64,000 nt of DNA. Origin: Hyposmocoma kahamanoa (lineage: Eukaryota; Arthropoda; Insecta; Lepidoptera; Cosmopterigidae). The notes beneath the pieces are model-generated. The model searched no databases. It was given only the letters and a program-made list of their open reading frames with translations, and was not told where the DNA came from. Where the stretch lies: contig NW_020654748.1 of NCBI RefSeq assembly GCF_003589595.1, positions 6,205,140 through 6,269,139 on the forward strand, written 5' to 3'. The position numbers and the translations under genes are program-made. The first letter of the stretch is position 1, and the number at the start of each line of letters is the position of its first letter. This document shows positions 11,432-21,554 of the stretch, piece after piece.

Positions 11432-11518
11432 GTGGCGAGTGGGTGCATGGTGGCGCGGCGGCGGCGCCTGGTTCAGAGTGCTCTTTGGAGTTACGGGAAC
11501 TGGAAGGCTGCAAAATCA
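11432..11518 (+). CDS. Possible internal exon, unknown product
   Basis: Seen: a pyrimidine-rich tract and AG (TTTTTCTCGTTAG) at 11419-11431 are followed by about 87 bases of roughly 60% GC in an AT-rich setting. One frame is open through GGAAAAPGSECSLELRELEG and CKI, with two cysteines; the other frames are open too, so the frame is not proven. The right edge is the 9-bp target duplication of the 900-bp element at 11519, so the natural splice donor, if any, has been moved at least 900 bases away. I do not recognise a family. It could equally be a GC-rich noncoding patch. Confidence 0.3.
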
Positions 11519-12418
11519 GGGTGCGATTCGTAATATATAACAATAAATGACATATTTTTAGTTGATATAACGCTCAATAGATATAATTAATTTGTGGTAT
11601 ACAGACATTTGACATATTCTTGCATGATATAAAGGGTATAATAGACGATTAATATAACAACTTTCAATCTAATATACCGATGGCATAATTATCATTTTAT
11701 ATACACACTTCAGATATAATATTCACTGAGTATAATGTTGAATATGTGTGTGTGAAAAAAAAAAAATTCCAGTTACTTAGTTCCAGTGTTTAGGTGCAAC
11801 GGTGAATGAATCGAATTTGTTTGCATTTCCTAGTTGGTTCGACCTCTTCCTGTGGGTTTAGGTTAGATTAGTATATGACAAAGCTGCCAGAATCGAATTT
11901 GCCTTGTTGGTTCGACCTCCTCCTGTGGCTTTAGATTAGGTTAGTATATGACAAAGCTGCTACAATCGAATTTGTTTGCATTTGCTACTTAGTTCGACCT
12001 CCTCCTGTGGTTTTAGGTTAGGTTAGTATACGCAATTAAATTATATTTTATAACACAAAAAGCACTTAAAGATTTACAAAAACAATTATATTTTGCGATT
12101 GTACATTTAATGGAATAAAAAAATTCTTATCAACATAATATAGGGCGCTTTAACTATTCGTAAAACGAAATATTGTGTTATATTATTTAATACGTTACAC
12201 TACTAGTACTTATACCATTTGTTCATTATGTCACTTAATCATTATATCTAATGTTTGTTATACTGAAGGTTCTTTATACACGTTGAAATTATGCCTTTTG
12301 TTGTTATACCTTTTGTTGATTATGTATAGTGAGTGATTATATCCTTAAAAATTATATCAAATGTCGTTACACCAAGTGAAAATAGATTATTTGTTGTTAT
12401 ATCTTCCATTACACACCC
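11519..12418. mobile_element. 900-bp TIR element with 9-bp target duplication and TATAA-word arrays
   Basis: The ends are GGGTG(C/T)... and its complement CACCC. They are flanked by GCAAAATCA (11510-11518) and GCAAAATAA (12419-12427), a 9-bp target duplication with one mismatch. Inside, the word GRTATAAY recurs every 15-25 bases: in plus orientation in the left arm (11530-11740), and as its reverse complement in the right arm (12150-12407). The centre holds three tandem units of about 73-82 bp. No coding capacity. A 9-bp duplication and a GGG start suggest a Mutator-like non-autonomous element, but this is not proven. Confidence 0.75.
11809..12031 (+). repeat. Three tandem 68-82-bp units inside the 900-bp element
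   Basis: Units start at about 11809, 11891 and 11964. Each contains AATCGAATTTG, TTCGACCTC(C/T)TCCTGTG and TTAGGTTAG-TTAGTATA, ending in GACAAAGCTGC in the first two. The TTAGGTTAG words resemble the arthropod telomere repeat but are only one or two units long, so they are probably incidental. Confidence 0.9.
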
Positions 12419-12427
12419 GCAAAATAA

Positions 12428-13386
12428 TGGTACTTATTCATAGCCAAATGTGTATGTGCGTACATAGCTTATATGTAAAGGAAATAAGTACGTATCTATA
12501 TGTATGCTGTGTAGCATATAATGACGTTGGAAAAGATTTTACAAAAAGGGACATGTATAGATATGTAGTATCTAGAATAAACGGGCACGTACGAAGACAC
12601 TTACGTGAGTGAGAGGAGGCGGAAGAGGTTTGTCAAGACCGTAACGAGTGTAGGTCTTTGTATACCCCGGTGGGAGACAGACATCATGTATACATGTACT
12701 TATGTGTATGTAGAGAAGATGCGTTTCTAACTACGATATCCATGTACTAGCGTATTAGATGCAGCGTTCCATACACACGCTGTGATTTTCTGATGTGCGG
12801 TGAAGACACAACACTACAATATCATAGATTAATAAGCAACGGACTGTTCTGGGTACACAATAACGGAGTAGGGATAATATGAATGAAATAGTTACTATGG
12901 TTACCACATATAAATTTAAGAAATATAAAAAAGAGACTAGGCAGCTTAGGCTAAAGATCTTTGTTTTCCGCAAGGAACAGTACATAACATAACATCAATG
13001 ATTTCAACAACTCGACTGTATTTTTTTTCTTTTAATAATTATAAGTAGAAAGCGAGAGTCCTCTGGGTCAAAGCAAAATTAAATGTGCTGTGCTACTAAT
13101 AGCAACTTTGCCAGGGGTTTTAGGTTAATTCCCCAACTATGCATAAATATCATTGGTAAACACGCAATATTATTATCTGCCTGCCTAGCTTGTACCCAAT
13201 AAGTATAGATTGTCATATCTATCCATGGTATTACGGCACTGATACTCTTTCAAAAAATTCAATACTAAACATATAGTTTCTGTGAATTTTCGTGACTATA
13301 AATTGAAGTCGTCGGTTTCTACAGAGATTCTCAATAGAAAACTGAAATTTATTTAATTTGCATAAAATTTGTTTGTCTTTAAAGTA
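12428..13386. other. No feature recognised
   Basis: No gene supported. Open frames of 76-83 codons in 12361-12985 are on opposite strands and have no domain. Confidence 0.4.
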
Positions 13387-13842
13387 CCGGCACGCTATGT
13401 GGGCCTTTTGACGTTTCTCCGTTCATGAAGTTTCGTGTTAATTCATAACTACGTTGAAGTAGCTAATCCCTGTACGTTGTTGTCAATAGTGAAATACAGT
13501 ACAATTTATAGAATGTATAATTTAACGACGCAACTCCGCATTTGTTAATCGAAATTTGAAATTTTAAAAATGAAATCTAATACAATCGTCACTTATGGGA
13601 TCGCTGACCAGCACAACTACTCCGGCAAATTCGCATCTAAGGTCAATGAAAAATAAAGCAGTTTTGAATTGACGATATAATAAGTAAACATTTTCATTTT
13701 CGTTTTATTAAAACTTTTTAATCAGCTACCCCTTCGAATACTAGTTATAAATCTAATATATATATATATATATAATAAAATAATGAATTGAGATTTGACC
13801 TCGTTATTGTAATCTGTCAAAACGGCCATCATAGCGTGCCGG
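13387..13842. mobile_element. 456-bp TIR element with TA target duplication
   Basis: Termini CCGGCACGCTATG and its complement CATAGCGTGCCGG are flanked by TA on both sides (within AGTA and TACT); because GTAC is itself a palindrome, a 4-bp GTAC duplication is also possible. Similarity of the arms continues for about 15 more bases (GGCC-TTTTGAC). The inside is AT-rich with a (TA) run at 13757-13775. No coding sequence. TA duplication would fit a Tc1/mariner-type MITE. Confidence 0.7.
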
Positions 13843-13890
13843 TACTATAGTAAATATTAAATTGATTGAATATCACGATATTTTACAACA

Positions 13891-14063
13891 ATGATATTCA
13901 ATTTCTTTTTGTGAAATTACCTTCTCCAATAGTTTGCTATAATTATTAATACAAAGATCGAACATTAAGAAAATTTCCTAGGATTCGGCTGGATTCGAAC
14001 CTGCGCCTTCGTCAAATACCGTGTCTGACGCCAAAACGGGCAAAAAGTCATTAAAAATCAACG
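13891..14063 (-). repeat. Family B element, partial
   Basis: Left terminus ATGATATTCAATT...AAAGATCGAACAT is followed by a minus-strand box B (GGATTCGAACC, 13991-14001). The A-box half is missing. The next sequence is a family E repeat, and a stray piece of family B flank (CAAAGATCTGCAACAAGCAC, 14366-14412) follows that, so the E element may have landed in a family B copy. Confidence 0.7.
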
Positions 14064-14365
14064 ATCTCTGTACAGAATATTAAAAAAACCGATCTCAAAA
14101 GTTCGTGAAATTATATCTATTTGCCAAATTTTATTAAAAACAATTTGTTACCAGAAAGTGCGCGAAACCGGATTCATTTCAGTTTGCCACCTTGGATATA
14201 ATATTTTCTTCAAATTTAAAGGGAACCACTGCAGAGGGACACTCTCTTTGTAACAAAAAAGAATCATCAAAATCGGTTCACAAAGAGTTATCGCGTAACA
14301 TACATACAAAAAAAACATAAATATCGAATTGAGAACCTCCTCCTTTTTCTGAAGTCGGTTAAAAA
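14064..14365 (-). mobile_element. Family E MITE-like repeat (AACCGACTTC ends)
   Basis: About 300 bp with ends AAAAAACCGATCTCAAAA (left) and GAAGTCGGTTAAAAA (right), which are inverted versions of each other (core ACCGACYTCAAAA). Inner words CATCAAAATCGGTTCAC, GTTATCGCGTAACATACATAC and GAACCTCCTCC are shared with the copies at 20133, 25685 and 44241. No coding sequence. The family is widespread in Lepidoptera as I recall it, but I give no name. Confidence 0.8.
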
Positions 14366-14412
14366 CAAAGATCTGCAACAAGCACATAGAAAAAATCGTA
14401 AGGTCTGCTGGT
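14366..14412 (+). repeat. Family B flank fragment
   Basis: CAAAGATCTGCAACAAGCAC and ATAGAAAAA-TCGTAAGGTC match the head-side flank of family B elements (compare 4960-4990 and 45847). No tRNA boxes remain. Confidence 0.6.
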
Positions 14413-15399
14413 TGGGAGAGCGAGCAAGACCAATGAGATGTACTTGTAGTTTATTAAATCCAACAATGTAAAGCTACGATCAAAATACAGAGAAACAATG
14501 ACAATAACAAAGAAAAATGTACATTTAAATTTAGAATTTCAAATAAAACTAACCTGCTAAAAAGACTATATGTAAAATATATACAAAACAAGTACAAAAC
14601 GATTTAACGAAAATATACTATTTACCAATGTATGTAATATCTATATTTGTTTAGTGCGATGTAAAGCTTCCAGCTAATTGTAATCACTATTGAAGTATAA
14701 GATTTCTTATGTATATATTTATATTAACAAGGTTTTACGCCAAGGAATGTACGAGGTGCCTACTTGGAGATTTATCGCCGCCAAACATCGCCGCGCCTGC
14801 CGCTGCACATGAATGCTATCGCAGTCTGCCCGTGGAATATTAACGACCCACTTGATATAACTGCTCAACAACTTTACAACCAATTCCTTTGTACATCCTA
14901 CGAGGGTATAAAAATAAGTTTCCCTTTCGTTGTAGCTGTGCTGAAAATATGAACGAATACGAAAATTACGATTAGTGTTAACTGGCAATTTTTATTACGT
15001 TTAGTACCGTTTTCTAAGCAACAAAATAGTAAAGTATGAAAGTAATACCTAATAATAAATGTCATTAATACAGTTGAATAAAGAATACGGTTACATAGCA
15101 ACGTGTTAATAAATGATTATCTTTTTTAGTACTCTTTTTTTTTATACATGACAGGCAAATGACTCCACTCCACCTTATGTTAAGAAAGTGGTATCCAAAC
15201 GCGAAGGAACCTAGTGCAGCGATGAAACCCTCACTGATACTAACACATATATTACCTATTATACTTCATATTATATTATATTTTATATTATTATACTATA
15301 CATTATTATATCATATATTATTATAAGGTGGTCAATAGCCAACCTCACCTGCACGCGGTAAACCCCCCAATATATAGCACAGAAAATCTTCAAGACCCC
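14413..15399. other. No feature recognised
   Basis: AT-rich sequence. A run of TATTA-type simple sequence is at 15262-15330. Short frames on both strands have no domain. Confidence 0.4.
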
Positions 15400-16029
15400 G
15401 CCGGCGCCAGTAGCAACCAAGGCGCTGACGGACGTCGTGGAAGCTCTGGCACCAGGAGTTCTAATCTCCGGGTGGGATTGGACCTTTGAACGACCCTGAC
15501 CCTGCGTTGCCAGGGTTGTTCGACGCATTGGTTGCCGCCATGCTCGATAGCGAGGAGTCCTGGGAGGGGGTGGCCTCCTTTTACGCAGAGGTTATGTCGC
15601 AAACGGAGGCCGCGGAGCGGGTGCGTGAGGACGCGGTGGACGCGCACCCGCTTCAGCGCAGACGTACGGGGAGAAGGCGAAGGCAGTTCGCTGCTCGCCT
15701 GGTCCCCTAGTGAGACCAGCGGGCTCTGGACAGGGACTCCGGAGCCTGCATTGCACGGCCTCACTCGTCTGGGGGGCGGGTCGGAGGATAACCGACTCGC
15801 CCCTCCGTTGGCGCGGGAGCCCTGGCGTAAGCTAGGGCGGCCGGGCGGCGTCGTGGTGAATGTTCACCGATCCCACGGCGCCGACTCAACCGGCGAGAGG
15901 GAAACCCGGGGGGGTTTTAGTGGGGTAGGCCCTCCAGCCTGGAGGGAGAGTCCCCACATAACCCCTGAGTCTTCCTGGGCTCAGGGGTATCCATAAAGAT
16001 TTCCCCCCCCGTAAAAAAAAGAAAAAAAA
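15400..16029 (+). pseudogene. R1-clade retrotransposon: C-terminal ORF2 remnant and 3' UTR with poly(A)
   Basis: A GC-rich block reads GWDWTFERP near 15470-15495 and, after a frameshift, DPALPGLFDALVAAM with SEESWEGVASFYAEVM and an arginine-rich end RRRTGRRRR, stopping at 15708-15710. This order (WDWTFERP, AAM-LDSEE-W, FxxEVM, Arg-rich tail) is the usual C-terminus of lepidopteran R1-clade ORF2 proteins. It is followed by a GC-rich 3' UTR with several stem-loop-like words and an A-rich tail at about 16012-16029. Truncated at the 5' side. Confidence 0.75.
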
Positions 16030-16275
16030 GGGTTGTTCGACGCATGCACACTATGGTCGGACGAGAGGATCGTCAAACTGGAAGAGGAGGTGGACAAGTT
16101 GCACTGGGATATCGTGGGGCTGTCGGAAGTCCGTAGAGAGGGGGAGGACACGATAGCCCTGAAATTCGTCAACTCGTTCTACTTTAGCGAAGGTGACCAG
16201 CGGTCCCAGGGTGGTGTCAGCTTTATCGTCCACAAATCTCTTATTGGCAACATTACATCAATCGGGAGTGTGTCG

Positions 16276-16294
16276 AGCAGGGTTACATACCTTA
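16276..16294. repeat. Left target-site duplication of nested SINE
   Basis: The 19 bases AGCAGGGTTACATACCTTA recur at 16526-16544 with one mismatch, on the far side of the SINE at 16295-16525. They belong to the RTE coding sequence. Confidence 0.9.
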
Positions 16295-16525
16295 ATAATA
16301 ATAATAATAACGCACACACTCAACATAGCCCCGCACTAGGGAAATCCTGTGTCGCGGGTGCTATGGACACACACATAGACAACCACAAATTACACCCAAA
16401 CTCACGAGAGAAATAAATGTAGGCCATGTAAATATTTCTTCCGGCCCGGGAACCGAACCTGTGACCTCTGCGTGGCAGTCCGGCATGGTAACCGTTCGGC
16501 CACGGCAGTCACCTTATATATATAT
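16295..16525 (-). repeat. Family C tRNA-derived SINE nested in the RTE element
   Basis: On the minus strand the head has box A TGGCCGAACGG and a box B close to GGTTCGGTTCC. It is followed by the family C body (CATTTATTTCTCTCGTGAG, GGTGTAATTTGTGGTTG, TGTCCATAGCACCCGCG) and a (TTA)n tail. A 19-bp direct repeat with one mismatch flanks it, the mark of target-primed insertion. The tail is at the left because the element is reversed. Confidence 0.9.
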
Positions 16526-17801
16526 AGCAGGGTTACGTACCTTAGACATAGAGTATCCAAGCGCTACTCGCTAAAGGTCATACAGCTCTACGCACCGACC
16601 TCGACACACCCAGATAAGGAGGTAGAGGCTATGTATGAGAACATAAGTCATTCATACCTCCCAAACACACTTCAATGTTGTTATGGGGGACTTCAACGCA
16701 AAACTGGGCATTCGAATGGTTGATGAGCCGAGAGCGGGGAAATTTGGTTATGGGCATCGAAATTTTAGGGGCCAAAGGCTGGCCGACTTCATGGAAAAGG
16801 GGAGATTCCTTATGATGAACTCCTTCTTCCAAAAACCGCCTCATAGGAAATGAACCTGGTTAAGTGTAGATGGTGTCACAAGTAATGAGATAGACTTCAT
16901 ATTGACCGACAAGAGACAGGTATTCAACAATGTTTCGGTGATCAATAGAATGAAAACTGGAAGCGATCACAGGATGGTAATAGGCTTGTTGGATATCGAT
17001 TTCAAACGTGAGAGGTCGCGACTGATGAAGTCTACTCTGCAATCCAGTGGTGCCCATATAAATGACCCCGAGAAGTTTCGGGTCGAACTTCAAAATCGTT
17101 TCGACTGATTACAGGACTGTGTCTCTATGGACGAGATTAGCAACAGGTTGGTTGAGATTGTCCACACGATTGGGTCAAAATTCTTCAGAAACCGCCGCAA
17201 GGATAGGCCGCAGAAACTCTCTGATCATACTCTCAAACTAATGCCAAATAGAGGCGATATGACGCTGCTGTCCTCCAATAAGCCTAAAGCCTACAGACAG
17301 CTCTATAGACACATATGTAAGTCATGCGACACGAGATACGGGTCTTTAATACTAATAATATTAAAGATACCATAGAGCGGAACAAGGGCTCTAAAGTGTT
17401 TGCAAGGGAAACGTCTAATGGGCAAATTCAGCTTACAAAGCTGAAGGCGGAGGATGGCAGCGTTGTAACGTCTAAGGCAGAGGTACTGGGGGAGATCGAG
17501 AGGTTTTATAGCCAACTATATGCCTCGACTACTCAGCCTGTTGCTGATTCTAAAGATTCTAGAGCTAAGCTTACCCTACACTATACTAAGGATATCCCTG
17601 AGATCAGTCTGTACGAGATTAGGATGGCTCTGACACAGCTAAAAAACAAACAAGGCACTGATACTTTATATTATAATGTATGTTTAGTCGAACCTACCAG
17701 TTCCTTCCTGGTGGACACTGTTACGAATACAGTTGAACAAAGAATAGGTTTTATCCTCATTCTCACGTCGTATTCCTCATTACGAAGTCACGACTTCCTA
17801 G

Positions 17802-18407
17802 CCGCTCACGCGATGCGCTCCTCCTACCGCAAAATGGCGGCTATTTGGTTTCGCAAATTAGAAAAGCATTCAGTTTAAATACAAGTTTTTATAAATAAAA
17901 ATTACTATGCTGCATTGCTAAATAAATACCCTCCATACTACCAACAAAAACATCTCAAATATAATGCAGTAATACACCGCAAATCCTGCACTTAAAAAGC
18001 ACTAATGAAATTTTTGGTGTACTTGGATAAAAATGATAATATTCCGTTTGAGTGGTTTTAACGTTTACCATGAAATTACTCCTTAAAGTATAGTTTATAA
18101 ACATTTATATTTAGGGTAAACTTAAAAAACGCTACTTAGGGTATGTTTTCAATAAATAAACACCGAAATCACCAGCCCAAACAATAACACACACGATTGT
18201 CGTGACGTATTTTTGAAGTTGTTTATTTTTTTAATGATAGACCCAGGCATTAAAAACTTTATGGTTTGCTAGAGTAATTACCGAAATAGCAATTAATATT
18301 AGTTATTTTACCTGTTATAACTTCGATATCCGATAAATCGGTATAAAATCATCACCGGCACCTCTAGGTGTGATATGCGTCTACGGCTGCATGTATCGCG
18401 TGAGCGG
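17802..18407. mobile_element. Family G 606-bp TIR element flanked by CTAG
   Basis: Ends CCGCTCACGCGAT and its perfect complement ATCGCGTGAGCGG are flanked by CTAG at 17798-17801 and 18408-18411. The second copy (27826-28265) ends at the same GAGCGG base but is followed by ATAA, which argues that CTAG is a 4-bp target duplication and not part of the element. No reading frame of note. The superfamily is unknown. Confidence 0.75.
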
Positions 18408-18411
18408 CTAG

Positions 18412-18688
18412 CGGAAACAGTGTCTTTGGCATAGTGGAGTACATCATGGAGACTCATGCCGAGAACAGTACAAACTTGGACGGACTACAACAGTCGATGC
18501 AACCTCAAATGACTTTGGTTGATCCCGCATAACAATCAAAGTGTTGATCAATCATTTAAAAAAATATATATAGTAAAATTTAGGAAACACATTAATTAGT
18601 AAATGGTGCGAAAACACGATTTCTAAAAATTTCACGACAAAAAAAAAAAAAACTTACCTCGAAATTTTACAAGAAAACTTACTTTACG
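18412..18688. other. Short intervening sequence
   Basis: A frame at 18443-18532 reads MEYIMETH-like text (I see EYIMETHAENSTNLDG) and ends in a stop, but it is too short to identify. Nothing else is recognised. Confidence 0.3.
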
Positions 18689-18696
18689 TATAGCAA

Positions 18697-18924
18697 CATT
18701 GACTTACAAATAAATGGACGACGGGTCTAATACAAAAACCACGAAAAAAATGTCCCAAGTCAACCTATTCGAAATTTAAATTGTTATGTCATCGCAGTAT
18801 CGCGCTGTCCGTAGAACAAATGAAGACTAAAGCGGAGTGTCGCGCTCTGTATACGATTTTAGCGCCTTACACGTGCGGACACTTTTTAGCGCGGACCCGA
18901 CGTCCATATAATTGTAAGTCAATG
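18697..18924 (+). mobile_element. Family F 228-bp MITE, copy 1
   Basis: The first 31 bases of each end are inverted copies with three mismatches (CATTGACTTACAA...GG-CGGGTC). The element is flanked by a perfect 8-bp duplication, TATAGCAA (18689-18696 and 18925-18932). It has no coding capacity. The 8-bp duplication fits hAT or P superfamilies; the CA...TG ends fit either. Confidence 0.92.
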
Positions 18925-18932
18925 TATAGCAA

Positions 18933-19332
18933 TGATTTCTTTCATATCAACTGAACTAAATAGAACACGTATAGGATACGACATAATTTTTCAAATGGCT
19001 TTAATTTCGTTTGAAAAAAACAAATTCTGAAAAAAAAAAAAAACAGTTCTTCCGATCGACCAAAGCAAAATGAACCGTATTAGTAAGAGGAAAACAATTT
19101 AATTCGAGCTGAGGTAGTATCGACTCTTAACTGGTGGTGCTCTTCTTTCCTAGCAATGTGGCCAAAGAAATCAAGTATCCAACTACTACTACTCTGGCTG
19201 CATAGCAACGTCTCTTTTGCGTTTTATACAAATTTATGTAGGATCCTATACTAAGTTTTTCTTTTCCCGTTTAAAAGTTTGGTAATTTACAGTCAGTAAA
19301 CATTTGTTTGACAACTTTTTTTTATAATACAA
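18933..19332. other. No feature recognised
   Basis: AT-rich sequence with poly(A) runs at about 19020-19045. Nothing supportable. Confidence 0.4.
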
Positions 19333-19577
19333 AGTGACGGGACGAACAAGTCGTGCGCCTGATGGTAAACTACACGCCTGTCCCTAACAATTGCAGTGCC
19401 ACTTACAGCTTTAAATCACACCCTGAAACATAAGTTGACAAGTCCCATGTGCCTGTAATTTCACCAGCACCCTTACGTGAACCTTAATGTGAACATTACT
19501 GCTTGGCCGCAGAAATAGGTAAGGTGGCAGTACTTCCCTGGACGAACTTCTCCACAAGCAGTTCTACTGCTACTAGT
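19333..19577 (-). repeat. Family A interspersed repeat
   Basis: Reverse-oriented copy beginning GTGACGGGACGAACAAGTCGT and ending in CTACTGCTACTAG, with an internal deletion between the AAATCAC and CCTGAAACATAAG blocks. Confidence 0.85.
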
Positions 19578-19790
19578 ACTGTGTCAGTAGTCACTGGCGA
19601 TTAGCACTCGGGGAAGAGGGGGTCTTGAGTTCGATTGCCGACAGAGTTCATTTAAGAAACAAACTTTTTCACATTGATTCGAGATTGGGTGTTCCGGGTA
19701 GTAACCCTTGACTCATGTTGCAGGGTGTTCTCTTATTTGACACCAGGACATTGGGCACGAATTTATACCAAAGAAAAGTTAATAAAAAAA
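19578..19790 (+). repeat. Possible tRNA-derived SINE
   Basis: AGTCACTGGCGATTAGCACTC resembles a tRNA 5' half, and GAGTTCGATTGC resembles box B, at suitable spacing. The body that follows (CACATTGATTCGAGATTGGG...) is not seen elsewhere in the window. Low confidence. Confidence 0.4.
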
Positions 19791-20132
19791 GTATTTAAGT
19801 TAAATAGATTTTTTATATATTAGGATATATTCGTGAAATCCAGACGGTGAGAGAGTTGCTTTTTTTACACATCAACTGAGACGCTGTCTAGCCTTTCGTA
19901 AGCTGATTTTTTTAATTAAATTACCCTACGTCAAAAGTGTTTTTATCAAATGAAAGTCATAAAAATAATACGAACTACTTACTTTGTTTCATTCAAACCA
20001 TGTACAGTCGGTGCCCTCACCCACCACAATTATATATAGATAACGATAAAGATAAAGATAACTCTTCTATTTAAGCATAAAAAAGTAATTTCGTTCGTAA
20101 AATCTTTAAATCTCTCGCCTGAAAACTTATCA

Positions 20133-20420
20133 TTTTTAACCGACTTCAAAAAAGGAGGAGGTTCCCAATTACACTTTTTTTTCGTACGTGTGTTACGCGA
20201 TGACTCTGATAACATTTGTGAACCGATTTTGATGATTTTTTGTTGGAAAGAGGTTACTCTGTATTGGTCACATTTAAATTTAAACAAAATATTCCACCTC
20301 TAAGGGTGGCAAAAAAGGGGGTTAACCCGGTTTCGCACACTTTCCGGTAACCGATTTCAATAAAACTTGGCAAATAGATGTAACTCTACGATCTTTTGAG
20401 GTCGGTTTTTTTAGTACTCT
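20133..20420 (+). mobile_element. Family E MITE-like repeat
   Basis: Starts TTTTTAACCGACTTCAAAA, contains GTTACGCGATGACTC, AACCGATTTTGATGATT and CGGTTTCGCACACTTTCC, and ends TTTGAGGTCGGTTTTTTTAG. Near full length, plus orientation. Confidence 0.85.
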
Positions 20421-20539
20421 TTGCCGAGATTATGGAGTTGTAGCCTTATTACTTATTATATTTTCAAAGGTGTGAATTGTGATAATCCCTGATGACTTAG
20501 TGGACTATAATATTTTTTTAATTTATTTTATATGCCAAT

Positions 20540-20662
20540 GCACATGGAACTTGTGAACTTATGTCTCAGGGTGACGGGCGCAGTGGCAGTGCCTCTCAGA
20601 TGTTTGCGATTTAAAACTCTGAGTGGCACTTCAACTGTTACAGGCAGGCGTATCACTTAGGC
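20540..20662 (+). repeat. Family A repeat, 3' half
   Basis: Starts in the CACATGG-ACTTGT block and runs through GGGTGACGGGCGCAGTGGCA to the CAGGCAGGCGTATCACTTAG block. The 5' half is missing. Confidence 0.8.
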
Positions 20663-21551
20663 CTTATTTAAGTATTTTAAAGATATGTCCCCACTATATT
20701 AGAAGTAGATTTGCAATATCAGCGTTTATCTTCTTCTTTTATTATTTGCTCGTTTTAAGATTTGCCTGTATCTAGACTTCCTATTAATGTTTGAAGGGCT
20801 TTTGCAGACTTACCGAGTATTCTAAGGTATAATGTAAGCTGCACACAAACTGTCCTATTAAATTTTGAATTTTGATGTTCAAGAGCTGTTGACAAAGGTT
20901 TCTATAGAAATCTCGTGTATTATCTTCAACTGCCCTAACTTCATCAATCAACGGTCTCTTCTTTTGTAAAACTTAAGTGACAGTGACAGTTATGTCCAAA
21001 ACCAAGTCAGTGTTCCCCGCCTAGTTCAGGACTTGTTATTTAATAATGAGTTTTTCGTTCCACAATATATAATTCTATACTATAGGTACTGCTACATACT
21101 ATTTGCGCCTATTATCTCTTATTTTGTATTTCTTCTATACTTTATTCAATAATTTTTCGACCGAAGGACTTTGTATCCATTTTGCAATAAAAAAAAATAT
21201 TGCAGTATCTACGGATTGATAATTGCAATAAGTACATATACCGATAAAATAATTGACAGTCTAAGGTCGGCCGATAAAAACACATAAATCAAAACCAACT
21301 TCATTCATTCATTTAATGATATTTCACTGTACCTCTACTCTGAATTTAATTTCTTCTGTACAAACATAGACACAGTCAGGCAGGAAATAACCAAACGTCA
21401 CTTTGACACATCACGTGAGTGACTGGCATACTTTTGTATATATTTCTATTATTTTTGTTTTTGTTATTATTATTATATACTATTGTTAAGTACTTTTCGT
21501 GCACTTTGTGTTATTTGTTAAATATGAAAATTATTTAATTAAGTATAACTA
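20663..21551. other. No feature recognised
   Basis: AT-rich, without supported genes or shared repeats. Confidence 0.4.
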
Positions 21552-21554
21552 TAA

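Larger units (their letters stand above)
16044..17656 (+). pseudogene. RTE-clade retrotransposon, endonuclease domain and start of reverse transcriptase (decayed)
   Basis: Several broken frames read like an RTE protein. Endonuclease motifs are VDKLHWDIVGLSEVRREG near 16095-16145, DFNAKLG near 16690, NSFFQKPPH near 16820, EIDFILTDKR near 16890 and GSDHRMV near 16960 (the catalytic His region). The linker to the reverse transcriptase continues to ALTQLKNKQGT at 17655, where the copy is cut before the catalytic palm. A SINE (16295-16525) splits it, and there are stops and frameshifts, so it is dead. The same family recurs at 30469-32185. Confidence 0.85.

Noticed and set aside
11860..12030. Interstitial telomere repeat (TTAGG)n
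   Set aside because: TTAGGTTAG words occur only one or two units at a time inside the 70-80-bp tandem units and are not a real array.
15532..15996. 154-codon open frame in the R1-clade region
   Set aside because: It is the shifted frame of the GC-rich R1 C-terminus and runs into the 3' UTR. High GC content keeps alternative frames open.
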